Position numbers and translations under genes: made by a program
Source of the DNA: Pigmentiphaga kullae
Lineage (GTDB): Bacteria > Pseudomonadota > Gammaproteobacteria > Burkholderiales > Burkholderiaceae_B
Assembly (NCBI RefSeq): GCF_004216695.1
Contig: NZ_SGXC01000002.1
Coordinates: 496,001-560,000, forward strand
Direction of reading: 5' to 3'
DNA length: 64,000 bases
The notes under the pieces: generated by a model
Databases searched by the model: none
The model's input: the letters and a program-made list of their open reading frames with translations, nothing else
What the model was told of the DNA's origin: nothing
In this document: one piece after another, positions 9,677 through 21,006 of the stretch
Layout of the letters: each line of letters opens with the position of its first letter
Position numbering within the stretch: position 1 is the stretch's first letter

Positions 9677-10420
9677 ATGACGGTGGAAATGAACGCATCT
9701 GGAACGAAAACGGGGGCGTACAAGCGCGTCCTGCTCAAGCTGTCGGGCGAAGCCCTGATGGGTGACGATGCGTTCGGTATCAACCGGGCGACCATCGGCC
9801 GCATGGTCGAGGAAATCGCCGAGGTGGCCGAGTCCGGCGTCGAGCTGGCGCTGGTCATCGGCGGCGGCAACATCTTCCGCGGCGTGGCGCCGGGCGCCCA
9901 GGGCATGGACCGCGCCACCGCCGACTACATGGGCATGATGGCCACCATCATGAACTCGCTGGCGCTGCAGGACGCGCTCAAGCGCCGCGGCGTCGATGCC
10001 CGCGTGCAGTCCGCGCTCACCATCGAGCAGGTGGTCGAGCCCTACATCCGCCCCAAGGCCCTGCGCTACCTGGAAGAGGGCAAGGTCGTGATCTTCGCGG
10101 CCGGCACGGGCAACCCGTTCTTCACCACCGATACGGCGGCCGCCTTGCGCGGCGCCGAGGTCGGTGCCGAAATCGTATTGAAGGCAACCAAGGTCGACGG
10201 CATCTATTCGGCCGATCCCAAGAAGGATCCCACGGCCACGCGCTACAGCCGCATCAGCTTCGACGAGGCCATCGTGCGCCGCCTGGAAGTGATGGATGCG
10301 ACGGCGTTCGCGCTGTGCCGCGACCAGAAGCTGCCGATCAAGGTTTTCTCGATCAACAAGCCTGGCGCCCTGAAGCGCGTCGTCGCGGGCGACGACGAAG
10401 GCACGCTGGTGCACGTTTGA
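9677..10420 (+). CDS. pyrH: uridylate kinase
   Basis: The 247-residue amino-acid-kinase-fold enzyme phosphorylates UMP to UDP. It shows the [12 protein letters not shown]-terminal motif, [10 protein letters not shown] and the [15 protein letters not shown] nucleotide-binding region. The start has GGGAG five bases upstream; a second Met four codons in is possible. It lies 28 bp before frr in the conserved tsf-pyrH-frr-uppS order. Confidence 0.96.
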   Translation: MTVEMNASGTKTGAYKRVLLKLSGEALMGDDAFGINRATIGRMVEEIAEVAESGVELALVIGGGNIFRGVAPGAQGMDRATADYMGMMATIMNSLALQDALKRRGVDARVQSALTIEQVVEPYIRPKALRYLEEGKVVIFAAGTGNPFFTTDTAAALRGAEVGAEIVLKATKVDGIYSADPKKDPTATRYSRISFDEAIVRRLEVMDATAFALCRDQKLPIKVFSINKPGALKRVVAGDDEGTLVHV

Positions 10421-10448
10421 TCGATTGTTCAGCATTTAGGAGACCGCA

Positions 10449-11009
10449 ATGAGCGCTTCCGACGTCAAGAAAAACGCCGAGACCAAGATGGGCAAGTCCA
10501 TCGACACCCTGAAGGGCAGTCTCGCGAAGATCCGTACGGGTCGTGCCCATGCCGGCATACTGGACCACGTCCAGGTCGAGTACTACGGCTCCATGGTTCC
10601 GCTGAGCCAGGTCGCCAACGTGAGCGTGCTCGATGCGCGCACCCTGAGCGTCCAGGCCTGGGAAAAGAAGATGGCGCAGGTGGTCGAGAAAGCCATCCGC
10701 GAATCCGACCTGGGGCTCAATCCCCAGTCCATGGGCGACCTGATCCGCGTGCCGATGCCGGCGCTGACCGAAGAGCGCCGCCGCGAGCTGACCAAGGTGG
10801 TCAAGGGCGAGGGCGAGGATGCCAAGGTCGCCGTGCGCAACCTGCGCCGCGACGCCAACGAGCAGCTCAAGCGCCTGGTCAAGGACAAGGAAATCTCCGA
10901 GGACGAAGAGCGCCGCGCCCAGGACGACGTCCAGAAGCTGACGGACCGTTTCGTCGCCGAGATCGACAAGGTGGTCACGCAGAAAGAAGCGGAGATCATG
11001 ACGGTTTGA
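10449..11009 (+). CDS. frr: ribosome recycling factor
   Basis: The 186-residue, highly charged, mostly helical protein splits post-termination ribosomes together with EF-G. Family segments [15 protein letters not shown] and [21 protein letters not shown] are present. The start has AGGAG upstream (ttaggagaccgc). It follows pyrH closely. Confidence 0.96.
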   Translation: MSASDVKKNAETKMGKSIDTLKGSLAKIRTGRAHAGILDHVQVEYYGSMVPLSQVANVSVLDARTLSVQAWEKKMAQVVEKAIRESDLGLNPQSMGDLIRVPMPALTEERRRELTKVVKGEGEDAKVAVRNLRRDANEQLKRLVKDKEISEDEERRAQDDVQKLTDRFVAEIDKVVTQKEAEIMTV

Positions 11010-11045
11010 GTTCCGCCGTGCATATTCGGTCCCAGCGGAGCTGAC

Positions 11046-11825
11046 ATGGCCCTGAGCTCAACCCTCGGTGTTCCCCGTACCGACGCCGTGCCCAGGCATG
11101 TGGCGATCATCATGGACGGCAACGGCCGCTGGGCCACGCAGCGCTTCCTGCCCCGCGTGGCGGGCCACAAGAAGGGCGTGGATGCCGTCAGGGCGGTGGT
11201 GGAGGCCTGCGCCGCCCGCGGCGTCGAATACCTGACCCTGTTCGCCTTCAGTTCCGAGAACTGGCGCCGGCCGGCGGACGAAGTCACGCTGCTGATGCGG
11301 CTGTTCGTCCATGCTCTGGAGCGGGAAGTCGCCCGTCTGGCCCGCAACGGCATCAAGCTCAAGGTCGTGGGGGACATCAGCGCGTTCGAGCCCCGGCTGC
11401 GCGAACTGATCGCCGACGTAGAGGCCCGCACCAGCGGCAACGACCGCCTGACGCTGACCATCGCGGCCAACTACGGCGGACGCTGGGACATCCTGGAAGC
11501 CACGCGCCGCCTGCTGGCCGCGCGTCCGGACCTGGCCGCCCATCCCGAGCAGCTGGACGAGGCCATGCTGTCGCCGTATCTGTCGATGGCCTACGCGCCC
11601 GAGCCGGACCTGTTCATCCGCACCGGCGGCGAAAAGCGCATCTCCAACTTCCTGATCTGGCAACTGGCCTATACCGAGCTGTATTTCACCGATTGCTTCT
11701 GGCCCGATTTCGACGCCGAGCAACTGGACCTGGCGTGCAAGTCTTATCGCAGCCGCGAGCGCCGCTTCGGCCGTACCAGCGCCCAGTTGAAGGCGCCGGC
11801 GGACGTCTCCTCCAACGGCGGCTGA
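11046..11825 (+). CDS. uppS: undecaprenyl diphosphate synthase
   Basis: The 259-residue cis-prenyltransferase makes the C55 lipid carrier for peptidoglycan and LPS. The substrate motif [13 protein letters not shown] is near the N-terminus, SSENWRRP follows, and the C-terminal signature [15 protein letters not shown] is present. It ends four bases before cdsA, which implies coupled translation. Confidence 0.96.
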   Translation: MALSSTLGVPRTDAVPRHVAIIMDGNGRWATQRFLPRVAGHKKGVDAVRAVVEACAARGVEYLTLFAFSSENWRRPADEVTLLMRLFVHALEREVARLARNGIKLKVVGDISAFEPRLRELIADVEARTSGNDRLTLTIAANYGGRWDILEATRRLLAARPDLAAHPEQLDEAMLSPYLSMAYAPEPDLFIRTGGEKRISNFLIWQLAYTELYFTDCFWPDFDAEQLDLACKSYRSRERRFGRTSAQLKAPADVSSNGG

Positions 11826-11829
11826 ACCC

Positions 11830-12681
11830 ATGCTCGGGCAACGCGTCGTCACCGCCATCGTCCTGCTGATCGTCCTGGTCGCCGTGCTGGCGGTGGCCGA
11901 TCCGCGGCCCTTCGAGATATTGATGGCCGTGTTCGTGGGCTGCGCGCTGTGGGAATGGTGGCGCCTGACGCTGTCGCCCCGCGGCGGCACCGGTCGCGCG
12001 CACCTGCCCGCCATCGCGGCGGGCGTGGTACTGGGCGCGGCGCTGATCGCCTGGCGCTGGAACAGCGGCGGCGCCGACCTGTCGGCCGGGCCCGCCGGCG
12101 GCTTCTGGCGCGGCCTGTGGATCGCCGTCTCGGCGGTCTGGCTGATCCTGCTGGTTCCCATGCTGTTGCGCGCCAGTCCCGACGCCGAGCCCCGCAACCC
12201 GTGGCTGACCGCGCTGGCGCCGTTCGCGCTGCTGGCCGCCTGGTCGGCCCTGACCGCGGCGTTCGGGCGCGGCGTGCCGTTCCTGCTGACCCTGATGGCG
12301 GTGGTCTGGATCGCCGACATCTCCGCCTATTTCGTCGGCCGCGCCCTGGGGCGCACCAAGCTGGCGCCGCACATCAGCCCGGGCAAGACCCGCGAGGGCG
12401 CGCTGGGCGGCATCGCCTGCGTGGTGGCCTTCGTGCTGGCCTGCGGTTTCTTTCCCGGTACCTTCGGCGCCGCCCTGGTCGCGCGCTGGGGATGGGCCGG
12501 GGCGCTGGTCCTGGCCGTGGTGCTGGCGGCGCTGTCCATAGCGGGAGACCTGTTCGAATCGCTGATCAAGCGGCGCGCCGGCATCAAGGATTCCAGCAGC
12601 CTGCTGCCGGGCCATGGCGGCGTGCTGGATCGCATCGATGCCCTGATTCCCGTCCTGCCGCTGGCCGTCCTGCTGTCATGA
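11830..12681 (+). CDS. cdsA: phosphatidate cytidylyltransferase (CDP-diglyceride synthase)
   Basis: The 283-residue inner-membrane protein has about eight hydrophobic segments and makes CDP-diacylglycerol for phospholipid synthesis. The C-terminal CDP-alcohol signature is split over [17 protein letters not shown] and [19 protein letters not shown]. It overlaps dxr by four bases (ATGA). Confidence 0.94.
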   Translation: MLGQRVVTAIVLLIVLVAVLAVADPRPFEILMAVFVGCALWEWWRLTLSPRGGTGRAHLPAIAAGVVLGAALIAWRWNSGGADLSAGPAGGFWRGLWIAVSAVWLILLVPMLLRASPDAEPRNPWLTALAPFALLAAWSALTAAFGRGVPFLLTLMAVVWIADISAYFVGRALGRTKLAPHISPGKTREGALGGIACVVAFVLACGFFPGTFGAALVARWGWAGALVLAVVLAALSIAGDLFESLIKRRAGIKDSSSLLPGHGGVLDRIDALIPVLPLAVLLS

Positions 12682-13892
12682 CCTTTCGCACCGTCACCAT
12701 ACTGGGCGCCACCGGCTCCATCGGCGCCAGCACGCTGGACGTGATCGCGCGCCATCCGCAGCGCTACCGCGTCCACGCCCTGAGCGCCCACAGCCGCATG
12801 GAACAGCTTGCCGCCCAGGCGGAGGCCAGCCAGGCCGCCGTCGTGGTGGTGCCGGACGACGCGGCGCGCCGGCGTTTCGTCGACGCCTGGCGGGGCAGGG
12901 CACGGCTGCCGGAGATCCGCATGGGCGCGCAGGCGCTGGCCGAGACCGCCGCGGACGAGGCCAGCGATACGGTCATGGCCGCCATCGTGGGCGCCGCCGG
13001 CCTGCCCTCGGCCCTGGCGGCCGCCAGCGCGGGCAAGCGGGTGCTGCTGGCCAACAAGGAGGCCCTGGTGGTGGCGGGGCGCCTGTTCATGGACGCGGTG
13101 CGCGACAACGGCGCCGAACTCCTGCCTATCGACAGCGAACACAATGCCATCTTCCAGTGTCTGCCGCATGGCGCCCATGCCTCGGGAGCCCAGGCGCCGG
13201 CGCCGGGCGTGCGCCGGCTGCTGCTGACGGCCTCCGGCGGCCCGTTCCGCACCCGTCCGCTGGACAGCCTGGCGGACGTGACGCCGGACCAGGCCTGCGC
13301 CCATCCCAATTGGTCCATGGGGCGCAAGATCTCGGTCGATTCCGCCACCATGCTGAACAAGGGGCTGGAAGTCATCGAGGCGCACTGGCTGTTCGCGATG
13401 CCGCCCGAGCGCATCGACGTCGTGGTGCACCCGCAAAGCGTGATCCATTCCATGGTCGAGTACGACGACGGCTCGGTGCTGGCGCAGCTCGGCCATCCCG
13501 ATATGCGCACGCCCATCGCGTACGGACTGGCGTTCCCCGAGCGCATCGCCACGGGCGTGGGGCCGCTGGACCTGGCCCGCCTGGGCCGGCTGGACTTCGA
13601 GGCTCCCGACCTGGCCCGTTTTCCGTGCCTGCGCCTGGCCTTCGAGGCGCTGCGCGGCGGGCAGGGCGCCTGCGTGGCCCTGAACGCCGCCAACGAGGTG
13701 GCGGTCGAGGCCTTCCTGCAAGGCGCGGCCTCCTACCCGGCAATCGCGGCTATCATCGAGACCGTGCTGGATGGCGGGTGGACGAGCGTGGCGGACAGGC
13801 TGGGCAGCCTGGACGGCCTGCTCGACCTGGATGGCGAGGCCCGCGCCCGGGCCCGCGAGGCCCTGGCCAGGGCCGCCGGGACGAGCCGCTAG
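12678..13892 (+). CDS. dxr: 1-deoxy-D-xylulose 5-phosphate reductoisomerase
   Basis: The 404-residue enzyme makes MEP, the second step of the non-mevalonate isoprenoid pathway that feeds UppS. The NADPH-binding motif [15 protein letters not shown] begins at residue 8, [12 protein letters not shown] and [13 protein letters not shown] follow, and the catalytic loop [20 protein letters not shown] is intact. The start overlaps the cdsA stop as ATGA. Confidence 0.96.
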   Translation: MTFRTVTILGATGSIGASTLDVIARHPQRYRVHALSAHSRMEQLAAQAEASQAAVVVVPDDAARRRFVDAWRGRARLPEIRMGAQALAETAADEASDTVMAAIVGAAGLPSALAAASAGKRVLLANKEALVVAGRLFMDAVRDNGAELLPIDSEHNAIFQCLPHGAHASGAQAPAPGVRRLLLTASGGPFRTRPLDSLADVTPDQACAHPNWSMGRKISVDSATMLNKGLEVIEAHWLFAMPPERIDVVVHPQSVIHSMVEYDDGSVLAQLGHPDMRTPIAYGLAFPERIATGVGPLDLARLGRLDFEAPDLARFPCLRLAFEALRGGQGACVALNAANEVAVEAFLQGAASYPAIAAIIETVLDGGWTSVADRLGSLDGLLDLDGEARARAREALARAAGTSR

Positions 13893-14059
13893 GAGCCGCG
13901 CTTGCCGCGCCGCCTGGCTCTCCGCCGCCGGCCTTTGGCCGATAATCCTGTCATGTTCGCTTACCGAGATTCCCCGTGTATTTCCGGAGCCGGCGTGCAT
14001 TTCCGTGTTAAATCGTCGGTTCGGCGGCCCGGACAGGGCGTCGGAGCAAGGAGATTTCC

Positions 14060-15394
14060 ATGTTGTTGACGTTGGCGGCCTTCGCCGTCGCGCTGGGCGT
14101 GCTGGTGGTGATCCATGAATTGGGGCATTACCTCGTGGCCCGCGCATGCGGGGTGCGCATCCTGAGGTTCTCGGTGGGGTTCGGCAAGGTGCTGTGCAAG
14201 CGCACCGACCGCCACGGCACGGAATGGGCCCTGTCGGCGATCCCGCTGGGCGGCTATGTGAAGATGCTGGACGAGCGCGAGGGCGAGGTGCCCGCCGCCG
14301 AGCGTGGACGGGCGTTCAATGCCCAGCCGGTGGGCAAGCGCATCGCCATCGTCGCGGCCGGACCGGTGTTCAACCTGGTGCTGGCGGCGCTGCTGTACGC
14401 GGCGCTGAACATGGCCGGCGTCAAGGAGCCGGCCGCGGTACTGGGCGCTCCCGCGGCCGGCACGCCGGCCTTCGCGGCGGGCGTGCAGGCGGGCGACCGC
14501 ATCCTGGCCATCGACGGCGCCGAGGTGGGGACCTGGGGCGACGCGCGCTGGATGCTGCTCAAGAGCCTGACCGACAAGGGGCGTCCCGCCGTCGAGGTGC
14601 AGACGGCCGGCGGCGAGCGCCGGGTGCGTCCGGTCGATTTCTCCCAGGCGGCCCTTGGCCAGATGGAAGGCGACGTGCTGGGCCGCGAGGGCTTCGGCCT
14701 AGCCAGCCCGAAACCGGTGATCCGCGGCATCGTGCCCGAGAGCGCCGCCGCCCAGGCGGGCCTCCTGGCCGGCGACAAGGTGGTGGCGGCGGGCGACAGG
14801 AAGGATCCTTCGGCCACCGAACTGATCACGCTGATCCAGGCCCATGCCGGCCAGCCGCTGCGCCTGTCCGTGGTGCGCGACGGCGCGGCGCTGGCGATCG
14901 ACGTCCTGCCGCGCGAGGAACGCCTGGCGGACGGTACGCTGGTGGGCCGCATCGGCGCCCAGATCGGCGGCGACATCCAGCTCATCACCGTGCGCCACGG
15001 CCCGCTCCAGAGCCTGGCGATGGGCGCCCAGCGCACCGCCGAGGTGTCCTGGTTCTCGTTGCGGATGCTGGGCAAGATGCTGGTGGGGGACGTGGCGCTG
15101 AGCAACCTGAGCGGGCCGGTTACCATCGCCGACTACGCCGGCCAGACGGCCAGGATGGGGCTGGAAGCCTACATCGCCTTCCTGGCGCTGGTCAGCGTCA
15201 GCCTGGGCGTGCTCAATCTCCTGCCCATCCCCATGCTGGACGGGGGACACCTGCTGTATTATCTCGTCGAGATCATCCGGGGCAGTCCGCCGCCGGAACG
15301 CTGGATGGAAGTGGGGCAGCGCGCCGGGTTCGGCATCCTGATGGTGCTGATGGCCGTTGCCTTGTTCAACGACTTTACGCGACTGCTGACCTAG
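14060..15394 (+). CDS. rseP: RseP site-2 zinc metalloprotease
   Basis: The 444-residue polytopic intramembrane protease has the zinc motif HELGH at residues 19-23, two PDZ domains in the periplasmic part, and the C-terminal NLLPIPMLDGG segment with the third metal ligand. The family cleaves anti-sigma factor RseA and signal-peptide remnants. The start has AAGGAG. It lies directly upstream of bamA, in the conserved envelope-stress neighbourhood. Confidence 0.95.
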   Translation: MLLTLAAFAVALGVLVVIHELGHYLVARACGVRILRFSVGFGKVLCKRTDRHGTEWALSAIPLGGYVKMLDEREGEVPAAERGRAFNAQPVGKRIAIVAAGPVFNLVLAALLYAALNMAGVKEPAAVLGAPAAGTPAFAAGVQAGDRILAIDGAEVGTWGDARWMLLKSLTDKGRPAVEVQTAGGERRVRPVDFSQAALGQMEGDVLGREGFGLASPKPVIRGIVPESAAAQAGLLAGDKVVAAGDRKDPSATELITLIQAHAGQPLRLSVVRDGAALAIDVLPREERLADGTLVGRIGAQIGGDIQLITVRHGPLQSLAMGAQRTAEVSWFSLRMLGKMLVGDVALSNLSGPVTIADYAGQTARMGLEAYIAFLALVSVSLGVLNLLPIPMLDGGHLLYYLVEIIRGSPPPERWMEVGQRAGFGILMVLMAVALFNDFTRLLT

Positions 15395-15514
15395 AACCCA
15401 TGCGCGCCGCCTTGCCCGCCGCCCCCGTGGACCGTGCCTCGACCGCCCGGGCCGGATCGAGCCGCACGCCGCGCTTTCGCATATCACTCAATTAAGAAAA
15501 CTCCGGGATTACGC

Positions 15515-17809
15515 ATGACCAATCGCACCCGGCGCATGCCGCGTCTGCTGTCCATTTTGCTGGCCATGGCGGTCACCCCCCTGGCCTACGCCTTCGATCC
15601 CTTCGTTGTCCGCGACATCCGGGTGGAAGGCATCCAGCGCACCGAGGCCGGCACGGTCTTCGGGTACCTGCCGGTCAAGGTGGGCGAGCGCTTCACCGAA
15701 GAGCAGGCCACGCAGGCGGTGCGGGCGCTGTACGGCACGGGCTTCTTCCGCGACGTGCGGATCGAGGTCGAGAACGACGTGGTGGTGGTCATCGTCGACG
15801 AACGCCCCGCGATCGCCGCGATCTCCTTCAACGGCATGCGTGAATTCGAGTCCGCCAACGTACTCAAGTCGCTGGCCGAAGTGGGCTTCGCCGAGGCCCG
15901 CATCTTCGACCGCGCCTTGCTCGACCGCGCCGTGCAGGAACTCAAGCGCCAGTACCTGGCGCGCGGCAAGTACTCGGTCGAGATCGTGCCGACGATCACG
16001 CCGCTCGAACGCAACCGCGTCGGCATCACCTTCGACATCTTCGAAGGCGACGTGGCGCGCATCGCGGGCATCAAGATCATCGGCGCCAAGGCCATCCGCG
16101 AAAGCGAGCTGCTGGACCTGCTGCAGCTCACCACGCCGGGCTGGCTGACCTGGTACACCAAGGCCGACCAGTATTCCCGCCAGAAGCTGCAGGGCGACAT
16201 CGAAACCCTGCGCTCCTACTACATGAACCGCGGCTACCTCGAATTCAACGTCGATTCGCCGCAGGTCACGATCTCGCCCGACCGCAAGGACATCTTCATC
16301 ACCCTGTCCATCACGGAAGGCGACAAATACTCGGTCAGCGACGTCAAGCTGGCGGGCGACCTGCTGGGCCTGGACGAAGACCTCAACAAGCTGATCACGG
16401 TCAAGCCCGGCGAGACCTTCTCGGCCGAGAAGGTCAACGCCTCCAGCAAGGCCATCACCGACTACCTGGGCAAGCTGGGCTACGCCTTCAGCAACGTCAA
16501 TGCCACGCCCCAGGTCGACCGCGAGAAGAAGACCGCGGCCATCACCTTCTTCGTCGATCCCAACCGTCGCGTGTACGTGCGCCGCGTGAACATCGGCGGC
16601 AACACCCGCACCCGCGACGTCGTGATCCGCCGCGAGATGCGCCAGCTCGAGAGCGCCTGGTACGACGCCGGCAAGATCCAGCTGTCGCGCGACCGCATCG
16701 ACCGCCTGGGCTATTTCCAGAACATCAACATCGAGACGCCGCCGGTGCCGGGCACGCCCGACCAGATCGACGTCAACGTGAACGTGCAGGAAAAGCCCAC
16801 CGGCATGATCAACCTGGGCGCGGGCTTCAGCAGTACCGACAAGGTGGTGCTGTCGGCGGGTATCAGCCAGGACAACATCTTCGGCAGCGGCACCACCGCC
16901 GGCCTGGAACTGAACACCGGCAAGACCTACCGCACGATCGCGATCAGCCAGACCAACCCATACTTCACGCAGGATGGCATCAGCCGGTCGACCAGCCTCT
17001 ACTACCGTACGCTGCGTCCGCTGTCGATCAACACCGGCGACTACCGCATCAAGACCATGGGGGCGAGCCTGACGTTCGGCGTGCCCTTCACGGAAACCCA
17101 GCGCGTGTTCTTCGGCACCGCGCTGGAAGCCAACGACATCGACACCTACGACAGCAGCCCGCAGCGCTTCATCGACTACGTCAACACCTTCGGTGCGCGC
17201 AGCAACGCCGTCATCTTCTCGGTGGGCTGGAGCAACGACCGGCGCGACAGCGCGCTGGCGCCCACGCGCGGCACGTACCAGCGCGCCGCCGGCGAAACCT
17301 CGCTGTTCGGCGACCTGCGCTACTACAAGGCCAGCTACCAGCACCAGTACTACTGGCCCATCACGCGCAGCATGACGCTGGCGCTGAACGGCCAGGTCGA
17401 CTACGGCAAGGGCTTCGGCGGCCGGCCGTACCCGCTGCTCAAGAACGTGTACGCCGGCGGTATCGGGTCGGTGCGCGGCTACGACGGCGGTTCGCTGGGC
17501 CCGCGCGACAGCAAGAACGGCGACAGCCTGGGCGGCGCCAAGCGGGTCATCGCCAATGCCGAGCTGCTGCTGCCGTTCCCCGGCACGCAGCAGGACCGCA
17601 CGCTGCGCTGGTTCCTGTTCGCCGATGCGGGTAACGTCTACGCCGACGAGGAGAACATCAACCTGGGCCAGTTGCGGTACTCGGCCGGTATCGGCCTGAG
17701 CTGGCAGTCGCCCATCGGTCCGCTGAAGATTTCCTTCGGCAAGGCGCTCAACGCCAAGCCGCAGGACCGGACCCAGAGCTTCCAGTTCCAGATCGGCACG
17801 GGGTTCTGA
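15515..17809 (+). CDS. bamA: outer membrane protein assembly factor BamA
   Basis: The 764-residue precursor has a signal peptide ending near LAYA, five POTRA repeats and a 16-strand barrel. The barrel lock motif is VRGY (IGSVRGYDGG), and the last residue is Phe, as in outer-membrane proteins. It inserts beta-barrel proteins into the outer membrane. I chose MTNRTRRM at 15515 because the open frame above it lacks a signal-like N-terminus. Confidence 0.97.
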   Translation: MTNRTRRMPRLLSILLAMAVTPLAYAFDPFVVRDIRVEGIQRTEAGTVFGYLPVKVGERFTEEQATQAVRALYGTGFFRDVRIEVENDVVVVIVDERPAIAAISFNGMREFESANVLKSLAEVGFAEARIFDRALLDRAVQELKRQYLARGKYSVEIVPTITPLERNRVGITFDIFEGDVARIAGIKIIGAKAIRESELLDLLQLTTPGWLTWYTKADQYSRQKLQGDIETLRSYYMNRGYLEFNVDSPQVTISPDRKDIFITLSITEGDKYSVSDVKLAGDLLGLDEDLNKLITVKPGETFSAEKVNASSKAITDYLGKLGYAFSNVNATPQVDREKKTAAITFFVDPNRRVYVRRVNIGGNTRTRDVVIRREMRQLESAWYDAGKIQLSRDRIDRLGYFQNINIETPPVPGTPDQIDVNVNVQEKPTGMINLGAGFSSTDKVVLSAGISQDNIFGSGTTAGLELNTGKTYRTIAISQTNPYFTQDGISRSTSLYYRTLRPLSINTGDYRIKTMGASLTFGVPFTETQRVFFGTALEANDIDTYDSSPQRFIDYVNTFGARSNAVIFSVGWSNDRRDSALAPTRGTYQRAAGETSLFGDLRYYKASYQHQYYWPITRSMTLALNGQVDYGKGFGGRPYPLLKNVYAGGIGSVRGYDGGSLGPRDSKNGDSLGGAKRVIANAELLLPFPGTQQDRTLRWFLFADAGNVYADEENINLGQLRYSAGIGLSWQSPIGPLKISFGKALNAKPQDRTQSFQFQIGTGF

Positions 17810-17821
17810 CGACGCGAGCCA

Positions 17822-17862
17822 GGCGGGCGGCCGCAAGGCCTATGCCCGCCCGGGAATTTTTC
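17822..17862 (+). terminator. terminator-like hairpin after bamA
   Basis: GGCGGGC and GCCCGCC pair across 15 bases and are followed by GGGAATTTTT. A second strong GC dyad (CCGGGC GCTT GCCCGG) lies 30 bp on. Together they suggest that skp may have its own promoter in 17860-17957, although no clear one is visible. Confidence 0.5.
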
Positions 17863-17957
17863 TGCTACAACCAATTACCAGGGCCCGGCCCCGGGCGCTT
17901 GCCCGGCCCGGCGCCATTAGTGGCAAAATACACGACTACCTTCCTAGCGAGAATTAA

Positions 17958-18530
17958 ATGATCCGCATGTTTTCGACATCTGCTACCAGTCTGACCGCGT
18001 CCTCTGCAGTCAAGGGTGCCGGCCGGGTGCTGGCGGCTCTGGTGCTTTCTAGTGCCGCTGTCGGCGCGGCTCATGCCCAGGCATCCCAGGCCCCGGTCAA
18101 GATCGGCTTCGTCAATACCGAGCGGATCTTCCGCGACGCCGCGCCGGCCAAGGCCGCCCAGGCCAAGATCGAAGCCGACTTCAAGAAGCGCGATGCCGAG
18201 CTGCAAGACATGGCCAATCGCCTGCGCACCCAGTCCGAGCAGCTGGACAAGGACAGCGCCGTGCTGTCCGAGTCCGACCGGACCCGCCGCCAGCGCGACC
18301 TGAGCGACCTCGACAAGGACTTCCAGCGCAAGCGCCGCGAGTTCCAGGAGGACCTGAACCAGCGCCGCAACGAGGAGCTCTCGCAGATCCTCGAGCGCGC
18401 CAACCGCGTGATCAAGCAGATCGCCGAGCAGGAAAACTACGACCTGATCTTCCAGGAAGCCGTCGTGGTCAGCCCGCGCGTCGACATCACCGACAAGGTC
18501 CTGAAGGCCCTGAACAGCGGCGCCAAATAA
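17958..18530 (+). CDS. skp: periplasmic chaperone Skp/OmpH
   Basis: The 190-residue protein has an unusually long N-region before a signal peptide ending at AHAQA. The core [10 protein letters not shown] is followed by a long charged coiled coil rich in Arg, Glu and Gln, as in Skp tentacles. It escorts unfolded outer-membrane proteins to BamA and is in the expected place between bamA and lpxD. Confidence 0.92.
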   Translation: MIRMFSTSATSLTASSAVKGAGRVLAALVLSSAAVGAAHAQASQAPVKIGFVNTERIFRDAAPAKAAQAKIEADFKKRDAELQDMANRLRTQSEQLDKDSAVLSESDRTRRQRDLSDLDKDFQRKRREFQEDLNQRRNEELSQILERANRVIKQIAEQENYDLIFQEAVVVSPRVDITDKVLKALNSGAK

Positions 18531-18573
18531 TTGCGCCGCTCTCGCATGTTCCTGTCGTCCGCGCGAGCTTCGC

Positions 18574-19695
18574 ATGCCCATCCTGCTTGACACGACCAAG
18601 GCGCCGGTACTGCAAAGGCTGCTCGACGAAACCGATACCACCGGGTTGACGTGGTCGATCGAGCCGGGGGGCGCGCAAGCGCTTCCCAGCGCCGAAGTCG
18701 TGGTCGCGGGCATCGCGAATCTCGAGCATGCGGGCCCCCAGGAACTGAGTTTCGTCGCCAATCCCCGTTACCAGTCGCAACTGATCGATGCCCAGGCAGC
18801 GGTCGTGCTGGTCACGGCCGAGGTGGCGCAGGCCTATCGCGACAGTCTCGCGCAGGCCGGCCGCGCCGACCAGGCGCTGCCGCTGGTGGTCTGCAATTCG
18901 CCCTATCTGCTGTTTGCGCGGATAGGGCAGTGGTTCGACCGGCAGTTGCATTCCCAGCCCGCCGGCGCCATTCATCCGTCGGCAGTCGTCGCACCCGGCG
19001 CCATCGTCGATCCCAGCGCCCACGTGGGGCCGCTCGCGGTCATCGAGGCCGGTGTCGAGATCGGGCCGCGCGCCCGTATCGGCGCGGGCTGCGTGGTGGG
19101 CGAGGGCTGTCGCATCGGCGCCGATACGGTGCTGCATCCGCGTGTCACGCTGTACCGGGGGGTCAGCATGGGCGCGCGTTGTGTCATCCTTTCCGGCGCG
19201 GTCATCGGCGACGACGGCTTCGGCTTCGCGCCGGATCCGTCGCGGGCCAAGGGCGCCTGGACCAAGATCCCGCAGTTCGGCGGCGTGCGCATCGGCGACG
19301 ACGTCGAGGTCGGCGCCAATACCACCATCGACCGCGGCGCGCTGGACGATACCGTCATCGGCAACGGCGTCAAGATCGACAACCAGATCATGATCGGCCA
19401 CAACTGCCGCATCGGCGACCACACCGCGATGGCCGCCTGCGTAGGCATCGCCGGATCGACCACCATCGGCCAGCGCTGCTCCATCGGCGGGGCCGCGATG
19501 ATAGGGGGCCACCTGAAGATCGGCGACGACGTCTTCATCTCGGCGGCCACCCCGGTGCACAGCAACATCGACAAGCCGGGGCAGTACACTGGTTTCTTCC
19601 CGATGACCGAGCACGCCCAGTGGGAGCGCAACGCCGTCGCTGTCAGGCACCTGGCCACGATGGCCAAGCGTATCAAGGCGCTGGAAAAGAAGTAA
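18574..19695 (+). CDS. lpxD: UDP-3-O-(3-hydroxyacyl)glucosamine N-acyltransferase
   Basis: The 373-residue enzyme performs the third step of lipid A synthesis. An N-terminal uridine-binding domain is followed by a left-handed beta helix of hexapeptide repeats. The catalytic His segment [15 protein letters not shown] is present, with a C-terminal helical extension ([18 protein letters not shown]). A GC hairpin without a T-run (19698-19724) separates it from fabZ. Confidence 0.95.
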   Translation: MPILLDTTKAPVLQRLLDETDTTGLTWSIEPGGAQALPSAEVVVAGIANLEHAGPQELSFVANPRYQSQLIDAQAAVVLVTAEVAQAYRDSLAQAGRADQALPLVVCNSPYLLFARIGQWFDRQLHSQPAGAIHPSAVVAPGAIVDPSAHVGPLAVIEAGVEIGPRARIGAGCVVGEGCRIGADTVLHPRVTLYRGVSMGARCVILSGAVIGDDGFGFAPDPSRAKGAWTKIPQFGGVRIGDDVEVGANTTIDRGALDDTVIGNGVKIDNQIMIGHNCRIGDHTAMAACVGIAGSTTIGQRCSIGGAAMIGGHLKIGDDVFISAATPVHSNIDKPGQYTGFFPMTEHAQWERNAVAVRHLATMAKRIKALEKK

Positions 19696-19747
19696 AAGGC
19701 GGGCGGGCGCCGCAGCGGCCCGCCGCGCATCAAATACTGGAATCTGT

Positions 19748-20194
19748 ATGGAAATGGACATCAAGGGGATACTCGACCATTTGCCGCATCGCTATCCGAT
19801 GCTGCTCATCGATCGGGTCATCGACGTCAAGCCCGGGGAATCCATCCTCGCGATCAAGAACGTGTCGATCAACGAACCGTTCTTCACCGGCCATTTCCCC
19901 CATCACCCCGTCATGCCGGGCGTGCTGATCCTGGAAGCCATGGCCCAGGCGGCCGCCATCACGTCGTTTACCGCGGCCGGCAAGAAGCCCGACGACAACA
20001 CGGTGTACTACTTCGTCGGCATCGACGGCGCCCGCTTCAAGCGGCCCGTGGTCCCGGGCGACCAGCTGCGCCTGGAAGTCAACGTCGAACGTTCGTCGCG
20101 CGGCATCTGGAAGTACAACGGCAAGGCGCTGGTGGACGGGCAGGTCGCGGCCGAGGCCGACCTGATGTGCACCATGCGCATCCTTGAACCCTGA
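19748..20194 (+). CDS. fabZ: 3-hydroxyacyl-ACP dehydratase FabZ
   Basis: The 148-residue hotdog-fold dehydratase of fatty acid synthesis also controls the share of hydroxyacyl-ACP that goes to lipid [12 protein letters not shown], the active-site [12 protein letters not shown] with its catalytic His, and the Glu in ILEAMAQAA are all present. It sits between lpxD and lpxA, as in other proteobacteria. Confidence 0.96.
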   Translation: MEMDIKGILDHLPHRYPMLLIDRVIDVKPGESILAIKNVSINEPFFTGHFPHHPVMPGVLILEAMAQAAAITSFTAAGKKPDDNTVYYFVGIDGARFKRPVVPGDQLRLEVNVERSSRGIWKYNGKALVDGQVAAEADLMCTMRILEP

Positions 20195-20206
20195 CGGAAA
20201 TTTTTC

Positions 20207-20995
20207 GTGGCGAGGATACATCCCACCGCACTCGTCGACCCGGCCGCGCAGCTGGACGACAGCGTGACGATAGGCCCGTTCAGCATGATCGGGCCGAACG
20301 TGCGCATAGGCGCCGATACCGAGGTCGGTCCGCATTGCGTCATCGACGGCCATACGACGATAGGGCGGGGCAACCGTTTCTTTCCGTCGTGCTCGGTCGG
20401 CGCCGAGCCGCAGGACAAGAAGTACGCCGGCGAGCCGACCCGCCTCGAGATCGGCGACCGCAACACCATACGCGAGTGCTGCACCCTGAACACCGGCACG
20501 GTGCAGGACGCCGGCGCGACGCGCCTGGGCAATGACAACTGGATCATGGCCTACGTGCACGTGGCGCACGACTGCCAGCTGGGCAGCCACATCATCCTGG
20601 CCAACGGCACGCAGCTGGCCGGTCACGTGCACATCGGCGACCACGTCTTCCTGGGCGGCATGACCGGCGTGCACCAGTTCGTCAAGATCGGCGCGCATGC
20701 CATGACCAGCGTCCATTCGACGCTGCTGCAGGATCTGCCGCCGTTCGTCACGTCCTCGGGCAGCCCGGCACGTGCCGTGGGCATCAACGTCGAGGGCCTG
20801 AAGCGGCGCGGCTTCACGCCGGCGCAGATATCCGGCCTGCGGGCGGCCTACAAGACGCTGTACCGCCAGAACCTGACGCTGGACGAGGCGCGCACGGCGC
20901 TGCAGGCCAAGCGCGCCGAGGATCCCGAGCTCGACGCCCCGCTGTCCACCTTGCTGGCCTTCCTCGATACCGCCACCCGCGGTATCGTGCGCTGA
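20207..20995 (+). CDS. lpxA: UDP-N-acetylglucosamine acyltransferase
   Basis: The 262-residue hexapeptide-repeat trimeric enzyme adds the first acyl chain of lipid A. The catalytic His is in AYVHVAHDCQLG. The reading begins at GTG 20207; no ATG start precedes the conserved ARIHPTALVDPAA segment. It lies 11 bp before lpxB, so the two are cotranslated. Confidence 0.95.
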   Translation: MARIHPTALVDPAAQLDDSVTIGPFSMIGPNVRIGADTEVGPHCVIDGHTTIGRGNRFFPSCSVGAEPQDKKYAGEPTRLEIGDRNTIRECCTLNTGTVQDAGATRLGNDNWIMAYVHVAHDCQLGSHIILANGTQLAGHVHIGDHVFLGGMTGVHQFVKIGAHAMTSVHSTLLQDLPPFVTSSGSPARAVGINVEGLKRRGFTPAQISGLRAAYKTLYRQNLTLDEARTALQAKRAEDPELDAPLSTLLAFLDTATRGIVR

Positions 20996-21006
20996 CGGAG
21001 GCCGGC

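Noticed and set aside
14000-18000. Sigma-E type promoters before rseP, bamA or skp
   Set aside because: I found no GAACTT-like -35 with a TCTGA-like -10 at proper spacing.
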